Assembly (NCBI GenBank): GCA_007695175.1
Contig: REEH01000138.1
Span: forward strand, 1 to 34,931
Source of the DNA: Spirochaetaceae bacterium
GTDB lineage: Bacteria > Spirochaetota > Spirochaetia > DSM-27196 > Alkalispirochaetaceae
DNA: 34,931 bases
Direction of reading: 5' to 3'
In this document: positions 23,888 through 31,527 of the stretch, in pieces
Layout of the letters: every line of letters begins with the position of its first letter
Position numbering within the stretch: the first letter of the stretch is position 1
Position numbers and translations under genes: made by a program
Notes under the pieces: model-generated
Told to the model about the DNA's origin: nothing
Seen by the model: the letters and a program-made list of their open reading frames with translations, nothing else
Databases searched by the model: none

Positions 23888-24748
23888 TCAAACAGAGAGG
23901 AGTGGCTCCAGGTGCGCCTCAAGCCAGCGCTCATAGGCGGTCGCGATCTCGCGTGTAACGGGCCCGACGGCGTCAAGTTCCATCGTTCCGATCCGGCGGA
24001 CAGGCACCACGCCCCGCGTCGCGGAGGTTATGAACGCTTCCTCCACCTCCCCGAGACGTGCCAGCGGTAGCGGCTGCAACCGTACCGGCACGATCCGGGG
24101 AGTCACCTCCAGTACGATCCGTCGAGCGGTGCCCTGGAGCACGCCCTCCCGGGCAGTCCACAACTCCCCCGCCAGTACCGCATAGAAGTTTGAAGTTGCC
24201 CCCTCCAGGATGTATCCCGCCTCGTCGGCGAGCAGAAACTCGTAGGGCGGCGTCTGATCCGCGGGAAACTCCCCGCGAGGGAGAAGCCTCCGTTCATGCA
24301 TCCAGGCGGTAGACTTTACCTCCGCGTCGTGCCGGGCGGCCCCCTGCAGGACCTGGCACGTCACGCCCTCCCGCAGCACCCGCTCCGGCAGAGGCTTTGC
24401 TTCCTCCAGGGAAATAATAAAGCGCAGCGTCCCCTCCAGCACGGCGGTGACCCGGAAGCGCCCGTCCCGTATACGACCGTCCCGCCGTGGAAGATTGGTC
24501 GCGATGATCTGCCGGATCATCCGGCGCGGCACCTGCACCGCTTTTCCCATCGCCCGGGCAGACTGTTCCAGCCGGTCAAAATGGGCGTCCAGATCCAGAA
24601 CGTACCCCTGGCGCCAGGTGCGCGCCACCAGGTAGACCCCCAGCCGCGGTTCCTCCCGGGCGGATTCCTCCAGTGACCGGGCCTGTGTGGGCGAGACCCT
24701 GGCGTGAAAGGAACTGTCCTCCCCTTCCAGAACAATGCGGGTAATCAA
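23888..24748 (-). CDS. Class IV (fold type IV) PLP aminotransferase/aminodeoxychorismate lyase-like
   Basis: A PLP enzyme of about 286 residues in the group that includes branched-chain and D-amino acid aminotransferases and aminodeoxychorismate lyase. The PLP lysine is in DAEVKSTAWMHERR (K145). The cofactor-phosphate loops are ILEGATSNFYAV (about 180-191) and FITSATRGVVPV (near 243). Substrate cannot be chosen among the three. I place the start at TTG 24748, because GGAG sits six bases upstream of it; another in-frame TTG at 24760 has no such site. The start region lies within the putative Rrf2 operator, so expression may be linked to that regulator. Confidence 0.82.
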   Translation of the reverse strand: MITRIVLEGEDSSFHARVSPTQARSLEESAREEPRLGVYLVARTWRQGYVLDLDAHFDRLEQSARAMGKAVQVPRRMIRQIIATNLPRRDGRIRDGRFRVTAVLEGTLRFIISLEEAKPLPERVLREGVTCQVLQGAARHDAEVKSTAWMHERRLLPRGEFPADQTPPYEFLLADEAGYILEGATSNFYAVLAGELWTAREGVLQGTARRIVLEVTPRIVPVRLQPLPLARLGEVEEAFITSATRGVVPVRRIGTMELDAVGPVTREIATAYERWLEAHLEPLLSV

Positions 24749-24753
24749 TTTTG

Positions 24754-24768
24754 ACTCCAAACTTGAGT
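24754..24768. promoter_or_regulatory. Possible operator of the Rrf2-type regulator
   Basis: ACTCCAAACTTGAGT is an imperfect palindrome (five of seven pairs match) overlapping the -35 box of the rrf2 promoter and the translation start area of the divergent aminotransferase. Its position would allow autoregulation. The assignment is positional. Confidence 0.35.
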
Positions 24769-24791
24769 AATTTTATTGAGCATATTATACT
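24763..24791 (+). promoter_or_regulatory. Promoter of the Rrf2-type regulator gene
   Basis: TTGAGT (24763-24768), 17 bases, TATACT (24786-24791). The leader of about 33 bases ends in GGAGGAG (24820-24826) before ATG 24830. On the opposite strand TATAAT (24784-24789) could serve the aminotransferase gene, so the two promoters overlap. Confidence 0.7.
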
Positions 24792-24829
24792 TCCGGTGAA
24801 ATTGGTTCAGGGAGACAGCGGAGGAGCTC

Positions 24830-25300
24830 ATGAGGATTACGACTAAAGGCCGGTACGCCTTGCGTGCCATGGCAAATCTTGCGGCCACGTCGCAGGGTAA
24901 ACCAAAGCCAATCAAGACGATTGCCAAAGAAGAAGAGATCTCTCCCGAGTTTCTCGAGCAGATTTTTTTCAAGCTCAAGAAGGCTGGTGTCATAGAATCG
25001 GTTCGCGGGCCGGGAGGAGGTTTCATCTTCCACCGTGATCCTGCGGGCATCACCATAAAGGAAATCTTTCTTGCCGTGGAGGAGGGGCTCGATCTTACCC
25101 CCTGCACGGTCTGTGCAGTCCAGGCCGGGGAAGAACCGTGCGTGCGTATTGAGGAATGCATCGTCCACGCTATCTGGAAGGATATCTCCGATCACGTTGT
25201 TTCATACCTCGACGGAATCACTCTCGCCGCCGTACTGGAGAGGAACAAGGACAAGATCAATCGCCTTCTCGAGAGGACCGGCCAGGCCCGGGCAGACTGA
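24830..25300 (+). CDS. Rrf2/IscR-family transcriptional regulator with Fe-S-type cysteines
   Basis: A 156-residue winged-helix regulator. The N-terminus MRITTKGRYALRAMANLA and the recognition region ISPEFLEQIFFKLKKAGVIESVRGPGGG are standard for Rrf2. The sensory loop carries C92, C95, C104, C110 and H113 (PCTVC then PCVRIEECIVH). IscR uses three cysteines and a histidine to hold a [2Fe-2S] cluster; the last three ligands fit that pattern and C92 or C95 is additional. It probably senses Fe-S status, nitric oxide or redox state. The start is fixed by GGAGGAG three bases upstream. Its final 44 bases overlap the convergent MscS gene. Confidence 0.88.
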   Translation: MRITTKGRYALRAMANLAATSQGKPKPIKTIAKEEEISPEFLEQIFFKLKKAGVIESVRGPGGGFIFHRDPAGITIKEIFLAVEEGLDLTPCTVCAVQAGEEPCVRIEECIVHAIWKDISDHVVSYLDGITLAAVLERNKDKINRLLERTGQARAD

Positions 25301-26429
25301 CTCCACTTCGCACGTGCAGATCCATCTGCGGGAAAGGGATTTCGATCCCGTTCTTCCTGAAGGCCCGCCAGATCTCCAGGTTGCCCCAGCTCATGGCGGG
25401 TATGCGCTCCCGGGCGTCCCGGATCCACGTGCACAGGCGCACCGATATTCCTGAATCGTCAAAGGAGACCACCCGGTAGCGCGGCTCCTCGCCGGCTACG
25501 CCGTAGGGATTGCGCCGCCCCACCTCCATCAGCACCTCCCCCACCTGGTCCAGGTCACTGTTGTAGCTCACCTGAACATTGTTGCACAGCAGGATCGAAA
25601 TATCGTCATAGGAGTAATTGTGCATGGAGTTGCTGGTAATCACCGAGTTTGGGATTATCAGCGTTTCGTTGACCACGGTATTCACGATGGTGTGAATAAA
25701 CTTGATCTCCTTCACCGTTCCCTCTATGTCTCCCACCAGGATTCGATCGCCTTCCTTGATCGGGCGGGTCAGAACGATGATCAGCCCCGCGAAACTGTTG
25801 GCCACCACGTCCTGCAGGCCGAAACCGACACCAATTCCGAGTACACCGAAGAACACGGTAAGGGAGGAGAGGTTGATACCGATCACGCTGAGACCGATCA
25901 CGATGGTAATCGCCATCACCGTGAAACGGATGATGCTAAGCAGGGAGAACGCCCGGGCGGGATCAACACTCAGATGGCGCCGAAACCCCTGCTCCACCGA
26001 ACTCCGGGCGAGACGTGAAACCCACCCGGCCACATAAAAGACGGGAATCACCAGGAGCAGCGTCACCACCGATATGGACGTACCACCGGAGGTGAAGAAG
26101 GGCTGGTTCAGCGCCCGCAAAGCGAAAAGGATCCAACGGGCGAGCTCCGCCCGTAGAAGGCGGGAAGCGAGAAGCAGGATCGCCAATGTCCAGATCAGCC
26201 GCGCCGCGCGCCGGATCCAGCGAAGAGCCGTTTCCCTGGGTTTCTCCTCGATCCTCGTCTTCTGAAGGGATCGCCGCAGGAGTTTGAGGCCAAGCCAGAG
26301 GAGGCCGGCGAGTAAAAGAAGAGGAAGGAAAAACTCCAGAACCAGCTGCAGTATCGAGAAGGGCAGTTCCACCGGGCCCAGTACCAGAGGACCGGTAATC
26401 GCCGGCGGGAGTTCAAAAAGGCTGTTCAT
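25257..26429 (-). CDS. Small-conductance mechanosensitive channel (MscS family)
   Basis: A 390-residue inner-membrane channel. Four or five helices precede the pore-lining TM3, GVLGIGVGFGLQDVVANSFAG (about 203-223), where the alternating Gly/Ala pattern is typical of MscS. The beta domain follows with RPIKEGDRILVGDIEGTV and IPNSVITSNSMHNYS, then the alpha/beta cytoplasmic domain. It would open on hypo-osmotic shock. The last 30 residues are variable. Its 3' end overlaps the rrf2 gene by 44 bases on the other strand, and its ATG is only 17 bases from the divergent isochorismatase-like gene. Confidence 0.9.
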   Translation of the reverse strand: MNSLFELPPAITGPLVLGPVELPFSILQLVLEFFLPLLLLAGLLWLGLKLLRRSLQKTRIEEKPRETALRWIRRAARLIWTLAILLLASRLLRAELARWILFALRALNQPFFTSGGTSISVVTLLLVIPVFYVAGWVSRLARSSVEQGFRRHLSVDPARAFSLLSIIRFTVMAITIVIGLSVIGINLSSLTVFFGVLGIGVGFGLQDVVANSFAGLIIVLTRPIKEGDRILVGDIEGTVKEIKFIHTIVNTVVNETLIIPNSVITSNSMHNYSYDDISILLCNNVQVSYNSDLDQVGEVLMEVGRRNPYGVAGEEPRYRVVSFDDSGISVRLCTWIRDARERIPAMSWGNLEIWRAFRKNGIEIPFPQMDLHVRSGVSLPGPGRSSREGD

Positions 26430-26446
26430 TCCACCATAATAAGCAT

Positions 26447-26992
26447 ATGCGCATAATACGTGACAATACGACAGCAGTAATCATCGACGTGCAGGAACGG
26501 CTCCTGCCGCATATGGACCGGAAGGAGCACACCATCGACCGGATCGTTACGCTCGTGCGGGGTCTGAATACTCTCGGCATCCCGATGACGCTGACCGAGC
26601 AGTATCCGAAGGGACTCGGACCAACGGTACCGGAGTTGGTGGACGCCTTTGAGACTCCCCCTCAACCCATGATTAAAGCCACCTTCAGCTGCTGCGACGA
26701 CCAGCCCTTTCTGGAGCATCTCAGATCACAGGAGCGCACCGCCGTGATCGTCGCCGGCATTGAGGCGCACGTGTGTGTCCTTCAGACGACGATAGATCTG
26801 TTAGAACTGGGGTTTCTTCCCTTCGTCGTGATGGATGCGGTCTCCAGCCGATCCGCCCTGGACCGGGAAATCGCCGCCCGCCGCATTGAGGCTGAAGGGG
26901 GGCGCCTCACCACCGTGGAGTCCCTCCTTTTTGAACTCACGCGGATCAGCGGCTCCGAGGAATTCAAGGCAATCTCCCGCCTGGTCAAGTAA
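26447..26992 (+). CDS. Isochorismatase-like cysteine hydrolase
   Basis: A 181-residue cytoplasmic hydrolase of the isochorismatase/nicotinamidase superfamily, closest in layout to the YcaC/ISOC1-type members. The catalytic triad is visible as D14 (IIDVQERL), K77 (MIKATFS) and C110 (GIEAHVCVLQT), with the conserved cis-peptide region before the cysteine. Reaction and substrate are not predictable. No Shine-Dalgarno sequence precedes the ATG, and TAATAA lies just upstream within the 17-base divergent gap, so a leaderless transcript is likely. Confidence 0.88.
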   Translation: MRIIRDNTTAVIIDVQERLLPHMDRKEHTIDRIVTLVRGLNTLGIPMTLTEQYPKGLGPTVPELVDAFETPPQPMIKATFSCCDDQPFLEHLRSQERTAVIVAGIEAHVCVLQTTIDLLELGFLPFVVMDAVSSRSALDREIAARRIEAEGGRLTTVESLLFELTRISGSEEFKAISRLVK

Positions 26993-27037
26993 ACCGGTGG
27001 CAAGGAAGCCACGCGATGGAGCCGCGCGGGGCATCGG

Positions 27038-28063
27038 TCAGGAAAAGCGCAGCCACATAACCTCCCGGGGCTGCAGTTCCAGTGAGAAGAGGGCACCCTC
27101 GGGGGAGGGAAAAATGAGGTCCTCCGAGAGGATTTCCCGGAGCACCCCCTCCTCCGGCCAGTGGTACCGATCGCGACGGTCCCGAAACTCGACGGAGTCG
27201 CCGGAGAAGTTGTGCAGGCACAGAACTGTTGCGTCCCCCGCCGCCCCGCCGTTCGTCTCCCGGGGTCCGCGCCGTACCGCCAGGATTCGGGGGTCGCTCC
27301 GCAGGACCGTCTGCGGGCTGAGCGGATCAAGGGCGGGCTCGGAGAGACGCGCTTCCACCAGATCCGTGAAGCCGCCGGATTCGGCGTCCGGCTCAAGGGC
27401 GGACAGTTCGATACCCGGTACGCCCGCTACCGCCAGGCACGCGGCCTGTTGGGGCGTGGCGCTTCGGCCCGGAAGTGAGAGGGGCCGGACCAGGTGAAAG
27501 GGAGAGGCCGCCTTCCCGTAATCCCAGGTACCGCCGAGAGCTTCCTGTACCCGGGACGTATCCTCCCGATCGGCAGCGTCCCGGACGAGCTCGGAGAGGA
27601 GGTCACTGTAGATGAGATGAGGCAGATCCCGCGGTTCAGGGGAATCGCTCATCAGGTACGATCCGTGGCCCAGCGCATCCAGCACGTCCCCGATCATGCG
27701 GAAGCGGTCGGGATCGGCATCTTTGCACAGCACGATCTGCACCCCCATGGCGAGCATCTCCAGAAGCGCCGTCGCCCGCTCGGAATCGGACTCGCCCCTG
27801 TCCACCAGATCCGTCATGAGCCGGAACCCCTCAGCCGCCGTCCGGAGGTCTTCCTCGCGGCAGTTCTCAAGACCTCCCCGGAGGTATAATCCGGTAAAGG
27901 CTGCCGGAATATCTGTGGTGATGTCGCGACTCAACCGGTCCAGGACGAGAAAGACTTCCCCGCTTTCCAGGTAGGCCGAGTCGTCCTGCCGGGCAAAACG
28001 ATCGCGGTGCGCCTCAACACCGGACCGGTATTTTTCGACCAGATTCCGTATCTCCCTGTCCAT
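27038..28063 (-). CDS. Protein with a GH13_18 (sucrose phosphorylase-type) C-terminus but no TIM barrel
   Basis: A 341-residue protein. The last 145 residues follow the end of GH13_18 sugar phosphorylases: QQAACLAVAGVPGIE (about 204-218, the end of the barrel), then LVEARLSEPALDP, a QTVLRSDPRILAVRRG stretch matching the usual AFHP-region, and a C-terminal beta domain with VLCLHNFSGDSVEF and LELQPREVMWLRF. The first 200 residues are helical and acidic and show none of the barrel motifs or catalytic Asp/Glu of GH13, whose members are usually about 500 residues. It may be a decayed phosphorylase or a new regulatory use of its end. I do not assign a function. A TAGAAT box lies six bases before the ATG. 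Confidence 0.6.
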   Translation of the reverse strand: MDREIRNLVEKYRSGVEAHRDRFARQDDSAYLESGEVFLVLDRLSRDITTDIPAAFTGLYLRGGLENCREEDLRTAAEGFRLMTDLVDRGESDSERATALLEMLAMGVQIVLCKDADPDRFRMIGDVLDALGHGSYLMSDSPEPRDLPHLIYSDLLSELVRDAADREDTSRVQEALGGTWDYGKAASPFHLVRPLSLPGRSATPQQAACLAVAGVPGIELSALEPDAESGGFTDLVEARLSEPALDPLSPQTVLRSDPRILAVRRGPRETNGGAAGDATVLCLHNFSGDSVEFRDRRDRYHWPEEGVLREILSEDLIFPSPEGALFSLELQPREVMWLRFS

Positions 28064-28069
28064 TTTTTC

Positions 28070-28075
28070 ATTCTA
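28070..28075 (-). promoter_or_regulatory. -10 box TAGAAT, six bases before the GH13_18-like ATG
   Basis: Minus-strand TAGAAT, then GAAAAA, then ATG (28063). TTCACG at 28092-28097 lies 16 bases further upstream. This fits the leaderless arrangement seen at several other genes here. Confidence 0.5.
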
Positions 28076-28134
28076 TCATTATCGCTTTTATCGTGAATAC
28101 CGGAACAACAAACGTCTCCTCCGTACGTTCACCC

Positions 28135-28163
28135 TTGCAACAACGGCAAAACCGCGCTATAGT
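28135..28163 (+). promoter_or_regulatory. Promoter of the pyruvate:ferredoxin oxidoreductase gene
   Basis: TTGCAA (28135-28140), 17 bases, TATAGT (28158-28163). The leader is about 65 bases, with a hairpin at 28188-28211 and an AAGGAAG ribosome binding site (28224-28230) before ATG 28235. Confidence 0.7.
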
Positions 28164-28187
28164 GGGGCTATTATTTCTCCACAACAA

Positions 28188-28211
28188 GTCGGGCGGTATC
28201 ACCGGCCCGAC
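28188..28211 (+). promoter_or_regulatory. Hairpin in the nifJ leader
   Basis: GTCGGGCGGT (28188-28197) pairs with ACC and GCCCGAC (28201-28203 and 28205-28211) around a three-base loop, with G28204 bulged. No T-run follows, so it is not a terminator. It stands 12 bases before the ribosome binding site and may stabilise the highly expressed mRNA or control access to it. Confidence 0.5.
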
Positions 28212-28234
28212 GATCACGAGATAAAGGAAGCGTT

Positions 28235-31200
28235 ATGCCAAAGAAATTCATTACACTCGACGGTAACGAGGCCACATCCCGCATCGCTTATGCGTTCAGC
28301 GAGGTAGCCGCGATCTACCCGATCACACCCAGTTCCAACATGGGTGAGTTTGCGGATGCCTGGGCCGCGGAGGGTCGGAAGAACCTCTTCGGGGAAACTC
28401 TGGAGATCATCGAGATGCAGAGCGAGGCGGGAGCGGCCGGCGCCGTCCACGGCGCACTGACCGGAGGCGCCCTGACCACCACCTTCACCGCGAGCCAGGG
28501 CCTGCTTCTGATGGTGCCCAACATGTACAAGATCGCCGGTGAGCTGCTGCCGACGGTCTTCCACGTATCGGCCCGATCCCTGGCGTGTCAGTCCCTCTCC
28601 ATCTTCGGAGATCACTCGGACGTGATGGGCGTTCGTCAGACGGGATTCGGCCTGCTCTCCAGTTCCAATGCCCAGGAGGCACAGGACCTGGCGGCAATCG
28701 CCCACCTCTCGTCGCTGGAATCGCGTATCGGCTTCGTCCATTTCTTTGACGGTTTCCGGACCAGTCACACGGTCATGAAGATCGAGGAGCTGGATTACGA
28801 CACGATGCGGGACATGCTGGACATGAAGTACGTGGAGGAGTTCCGCAAGGTTGCCATGCGTCCGGAGAGTCCCGTGGTCAAGGTGGGCGCCCAGAACCCG
28901 GACGTATACTTCCAGGGCCGCGAAACGGTGAACACCTTTTACGAAGCTACCCCGGGAATCGTCCGCAAGTACATGAAGCTCTTCGCCAAGAAGACGGGAC
29001 GTGTGTACGACCTCTTTCAGTACGTAGGTGCGGAAAACCCCGATCGCGTAGTCGTGGCCATGGGTAGCGGTGTCGAGACGATCGAGGAAACGGTCAATTA
29101 CCTCGTGGCCAAAGGTGAGAAGGTCGGTCTGGTCAAGGTACGGCTCTACCGGCCCTGGTCCACCGAGGACCTGCGCAAGGCGATCCCGGAGTCGGTCAAG
29201 ACCATCGCCGTCCTGGACCGGACAAAAGAACCGGGCGCCCCGGGTGAGCCCCTCTACCTGGATGTGGTGCACTCCATGCAGGGACGCAACGTCAAGATTG
29301 TCGGCGGACGGTACGGACTGTCCAGCAAGGAGTTCACCCCGGTAATGATCAAGGCCGTCTACGATCACGCCGCGGGCAAGGCCACCCACGATTTTACCGT
29401 GGGCATCAACGACGATGTGACCAACAAGAGCCTGCCCCTGGGTGATATGATCGACACGGAGCAGAAGGGCATCGTGCGCTGCAAGTTCTGGGGCTACGGT
29501 TCCGATGGTACGGTGAGTGCCAACAAGAACTCCATCAAGATCATCGGCGACGAGACGGACATGTTCGTGCAGGCCTACTTCAGCTACGACTCCAACAAGT
29601 CCGGAGGGTTCACGGTGAGCCATCTCCGGTTCGGCAAGGAGAAGATCCAGTCCGAGTACCTGCTCACCAACAGTGACTTCATCGCTCTGCACCGCCCGCA
29701 GTATATCGGGCGTTTTGACATCCTTGAGGGTATCACCGAGGGCGGGACCTTCCTGATCAACACCACCGCAACCCCGGAAGAGACCTTTGACACCTTCACC
29801 AAGTCAATGCAGGACACTATCCTCAAGAAAAAGGTCAAAGTGTACTGCGTGGACGCCGGTAAAATCGCGAAGGAAGCAGGCCTGGGCAACCGGATCAACA
29901 CGGTCATGCAGGTGGCCTTCTTCAAACTCGCAAATGTAATTGAGCCGGACAAGGCGATCGAGCTGGTGAAGAAGTACGTGGAAAAGCAGTTTGCCAGCAA
30001 GGGTCGCGAGATCGTGGAGATGAACTGGAACGCGATCGACCTGTCTCTGGACGCGGTGAAGGAAGTGCCGGTACCCAAAAAGGCCGAGAAATGGGCCGAG
30101 GAAACGGTACTCGTCCCGGACGGAGAGAAGGGATTCGGCAAGGAAATCGTGGAGACGATCTGGAAGATGAAGGGCGACACGATACCCGTGAGCAAGATGC
30201 CCGTGGACGGACGCATTCCCAGCGGCACCAAGCGCGTGGAAATGGGCGGTCGTCCCGGCCCGGTCACCACCAAGTGGGCTTCCAAGAATGAACAGGTCCA
30301 GCAGATGGACGTGCAGTTTGAGGACGCCTATTTTGAGTACCCCGGTAGCTGCTTCGGATGCGGTGAGATTCCCTACATCAGCCTCATCACCCAACTCTAC
30401 GGTGACCGCATGATGATAGCCAACGCTACGGGTTGTTCCTCGATTTATGGCGGAACGTTTCCGGCGGTACCCTATACTACGGACAGCAAGGGCCGCGGGC
30501 CGATCTGGGCCAACAGCCTCTTCGAGGACAATGCGGAGTACGGCTTCGGCATGCGACTGGCCATCGATTCAAACCGACAGCAGCTCAGGAGCAACGTAAA
30601 GGCACTGCTGGAGAAAGGCACAACCGGTGAACTGACGGCGTCGCTCAAAAAGAACATGGACCTCTGGAAGGCCACCAGCAAGGAAGCGAAGGAGGCGGCC
30701 GAACGGACCCGCTCACTCCTGCCGGCGGCGCTCAAGAACGCTACCACCGAGACGAAGCCGATCATAGCCAAGATCATCGAGCTGGGCGACTACTTCGTGG
30801 ATCGCTCGGTCTGGATCTTTGGAGGTGACGGCTGGGCCTACGATATCGGATACGGCGGTCTGGACCACGTAATGGCACAGCAGAAAAACGTGAACGTCCT
30901 CGTGATGGACACGGAAGTGTACTCCAACACCGGCGGTCAGGCCTCCAAATCGACGCCGCGCGGTGCGATCGCCAAGTTTGCCGCCGACGGAAAAAAGACC
31001 GGGAAGAAGAACCTGGGCCTTATGATGACAACCTACGGACACGTCTACGTGGCGAGCGTCAACATGTCAACCAGCCGGGAGCAGGTGCTTCAGGCGGTTC
31101 TTGAGGCGGAAGCCTACGATGGACCCTCCATCATCATCGCCTACAGTGCCTGTATCGCCCACGGATACGATATGAAGAACTCCGTGAAGCAGGCCAAGCA

Positions 31201-31444
31201 CGCCGCCGACTCCGGCTACTGGCCGATCTACCGCTACAACCCCGCCAACGAGCTGGTGGGCAAGGCTCCCTTTATCTGGGAAACCCCGGAGAAGACGGTG
31301 GACTTCAGCGTCTTTACGAGCGGTGAAATCCGCTACCGCGCTCTGGAGCTCTCCCAGCCGGAAGAGGCGGAGAGGCTGCACGTGCTGGCGGAGAAGGACA
31401 ACAAGCGCCGCTTTGAGGACATCAAGAAGCTCGCGGACTCGTAA
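28235..31444 (+). CDS. nifJ: Pyruvate:ferredoxin (flavodoxin) oxidoreductase lacking the 2x[4Fe-4S] domain
   Basis: A 1069-residue single-chain PFOR that oxidises pyruvate with CoA to acetyl-CoA and CO2. It has the N-terminal domain with YPITPSSNMGE (residues 28-38) and the catalytic gamma region, then the EKR linker (FGKEKI), and the C-terminal TPP-binding domain with GDGWAYDIGYGG and SNTGGQ. The four ligands of the TPP-proximal cluster are all present: C706, C709, C734 and C973. Ordinary NifJ proteins (about 1170-1230 residues) carry a ferredoxin-like domain with two CxxCxxC...CP motifs between PVSKMPVDG and the FxGxCxGCGE motif. Here that interval is only about 40 residues, with no cysteine. 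The medial and distal clusters are therefore missing, while everything else is intact. Confidence 0.92.
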   Translation: MPKKFITLDGNEATSRIAYAFSEVAAIYPITPSSNMGEFADAWAAEGRKNLFGETLEIIEMQSEAGAAGAVHGALTGGALTTTFTASQGLLLMVPNMYKIAGELLPTVFHVSARSLACQSLSIFGDHSDVMGVRQTGFGLLSSSNAQEAQDLAAIAHLSSLESRIGFVHFFDGFRTSHTVMKIEELDYDTMRDMLDMKYVEEFRKVAMRPESPVVKVGAQNPDVYFQGRETVNTFYEATPGIVRKYMKLFAKKTGRVYDLFQYVGAENPDRVVVAMGSGVETIEETVNYLVAKGEKVGLVKVRLYRPWSTEDLRKAIPESVKTIAVLDRTKEPGAPGEPLYLDVVHSMQGRNVKIVGGRYGLSSKEFTPVMIKAVYDHAAGKATHDFTVGINDDVTNKSLPLGDMIDTEQKGIVRCKFWGYGSDGTVSANKNSIKIIGDETDMFVQAYFSYDSNKSGGFTVSHLRFGKEKIQSEYLLTNSDFIALHRPQYIGRFDILEGITEGGTFLINTTATPEETFDTFTKSMQDTILKKKVKVYCVDAGKIAKEAGLGNRINTVMQVAFFKLANVIEPDKAIELVKKYVEKQFASKGREIVEMNWNAIDLSLDAVKEVPVPKKAEKWAEETVLVPDGEKGFGKEIVETIWKMKGDTIPVSKMPVDGRIPSGTKRVEMGGRPGPVTTKWASKNEQVQQMDVQFEDAYFEYPGSCFGCGEIPYISLITQLYGDRMMIANATGCSSIYGGTFPAVPYTTDSKGRGPIWANSLFEDNAEYGFGMRLAIDSNRQQLRSNVKALLEKGTTGELTASLKKNMDLWKATSKEAKEAAERTRSLLPAALKNATTETKPIIAKIIELGDYFVDRSVWIFGGDGWAYDIGYGGLDHVMAQQKNVNVLVMDTEVYSNTGGQASKSTPRGAIAKFAADGKKTGKKNLGLMMTTYGHVYVASVNMSTSREQVLQAVLEAEAYDGPSIIIAYSACIAHGYDMKNSVKQAKHAADSGYWPIYRYNPANELVGKAPFIWETPEKTVDFSVFTSGEIRYRALELSQPEEAERLHVLAEKDNKRRFEDIKKLADS

Positions 31445-31467
31445 TAAAGAGGACGAGTTAAATGACA

Positions 31468-31507
31468 ATGGCCTGTTTCCCTACCGGGAAACAGGCCATC
31501 TTTTTTT
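31468..31507 (+). terminator. Strong intrinsic terminator after nifJ
   Basis: Perfect 14-bp arms (31468-31481 and 31486-31499) with a four-base loop TACC, then C and seven T (31501-31507). It lies 24 bases past the nifJ stop and 20 bases from the stop of the convergent histidine kinase. Confidence 0.95.
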
Positions 31508-31527
31508 GCCGTAAGGGTGTGCGGCGT

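Noticed and set aside
26997-27012. GTGGC-loop-GCCAC hairpin after the isochorismatase-like gene as a terminator
   Set aside because: Only five base pairs and no T-run; too weak to call.
28214-29692. A 492-codon antisense frame within nifJ
   Set aside because: The plus strand carries an unmistakable PFOR with its own promoter, ribosome binding site and terminator. The antisense frame has no start signal and no recognisable domain.
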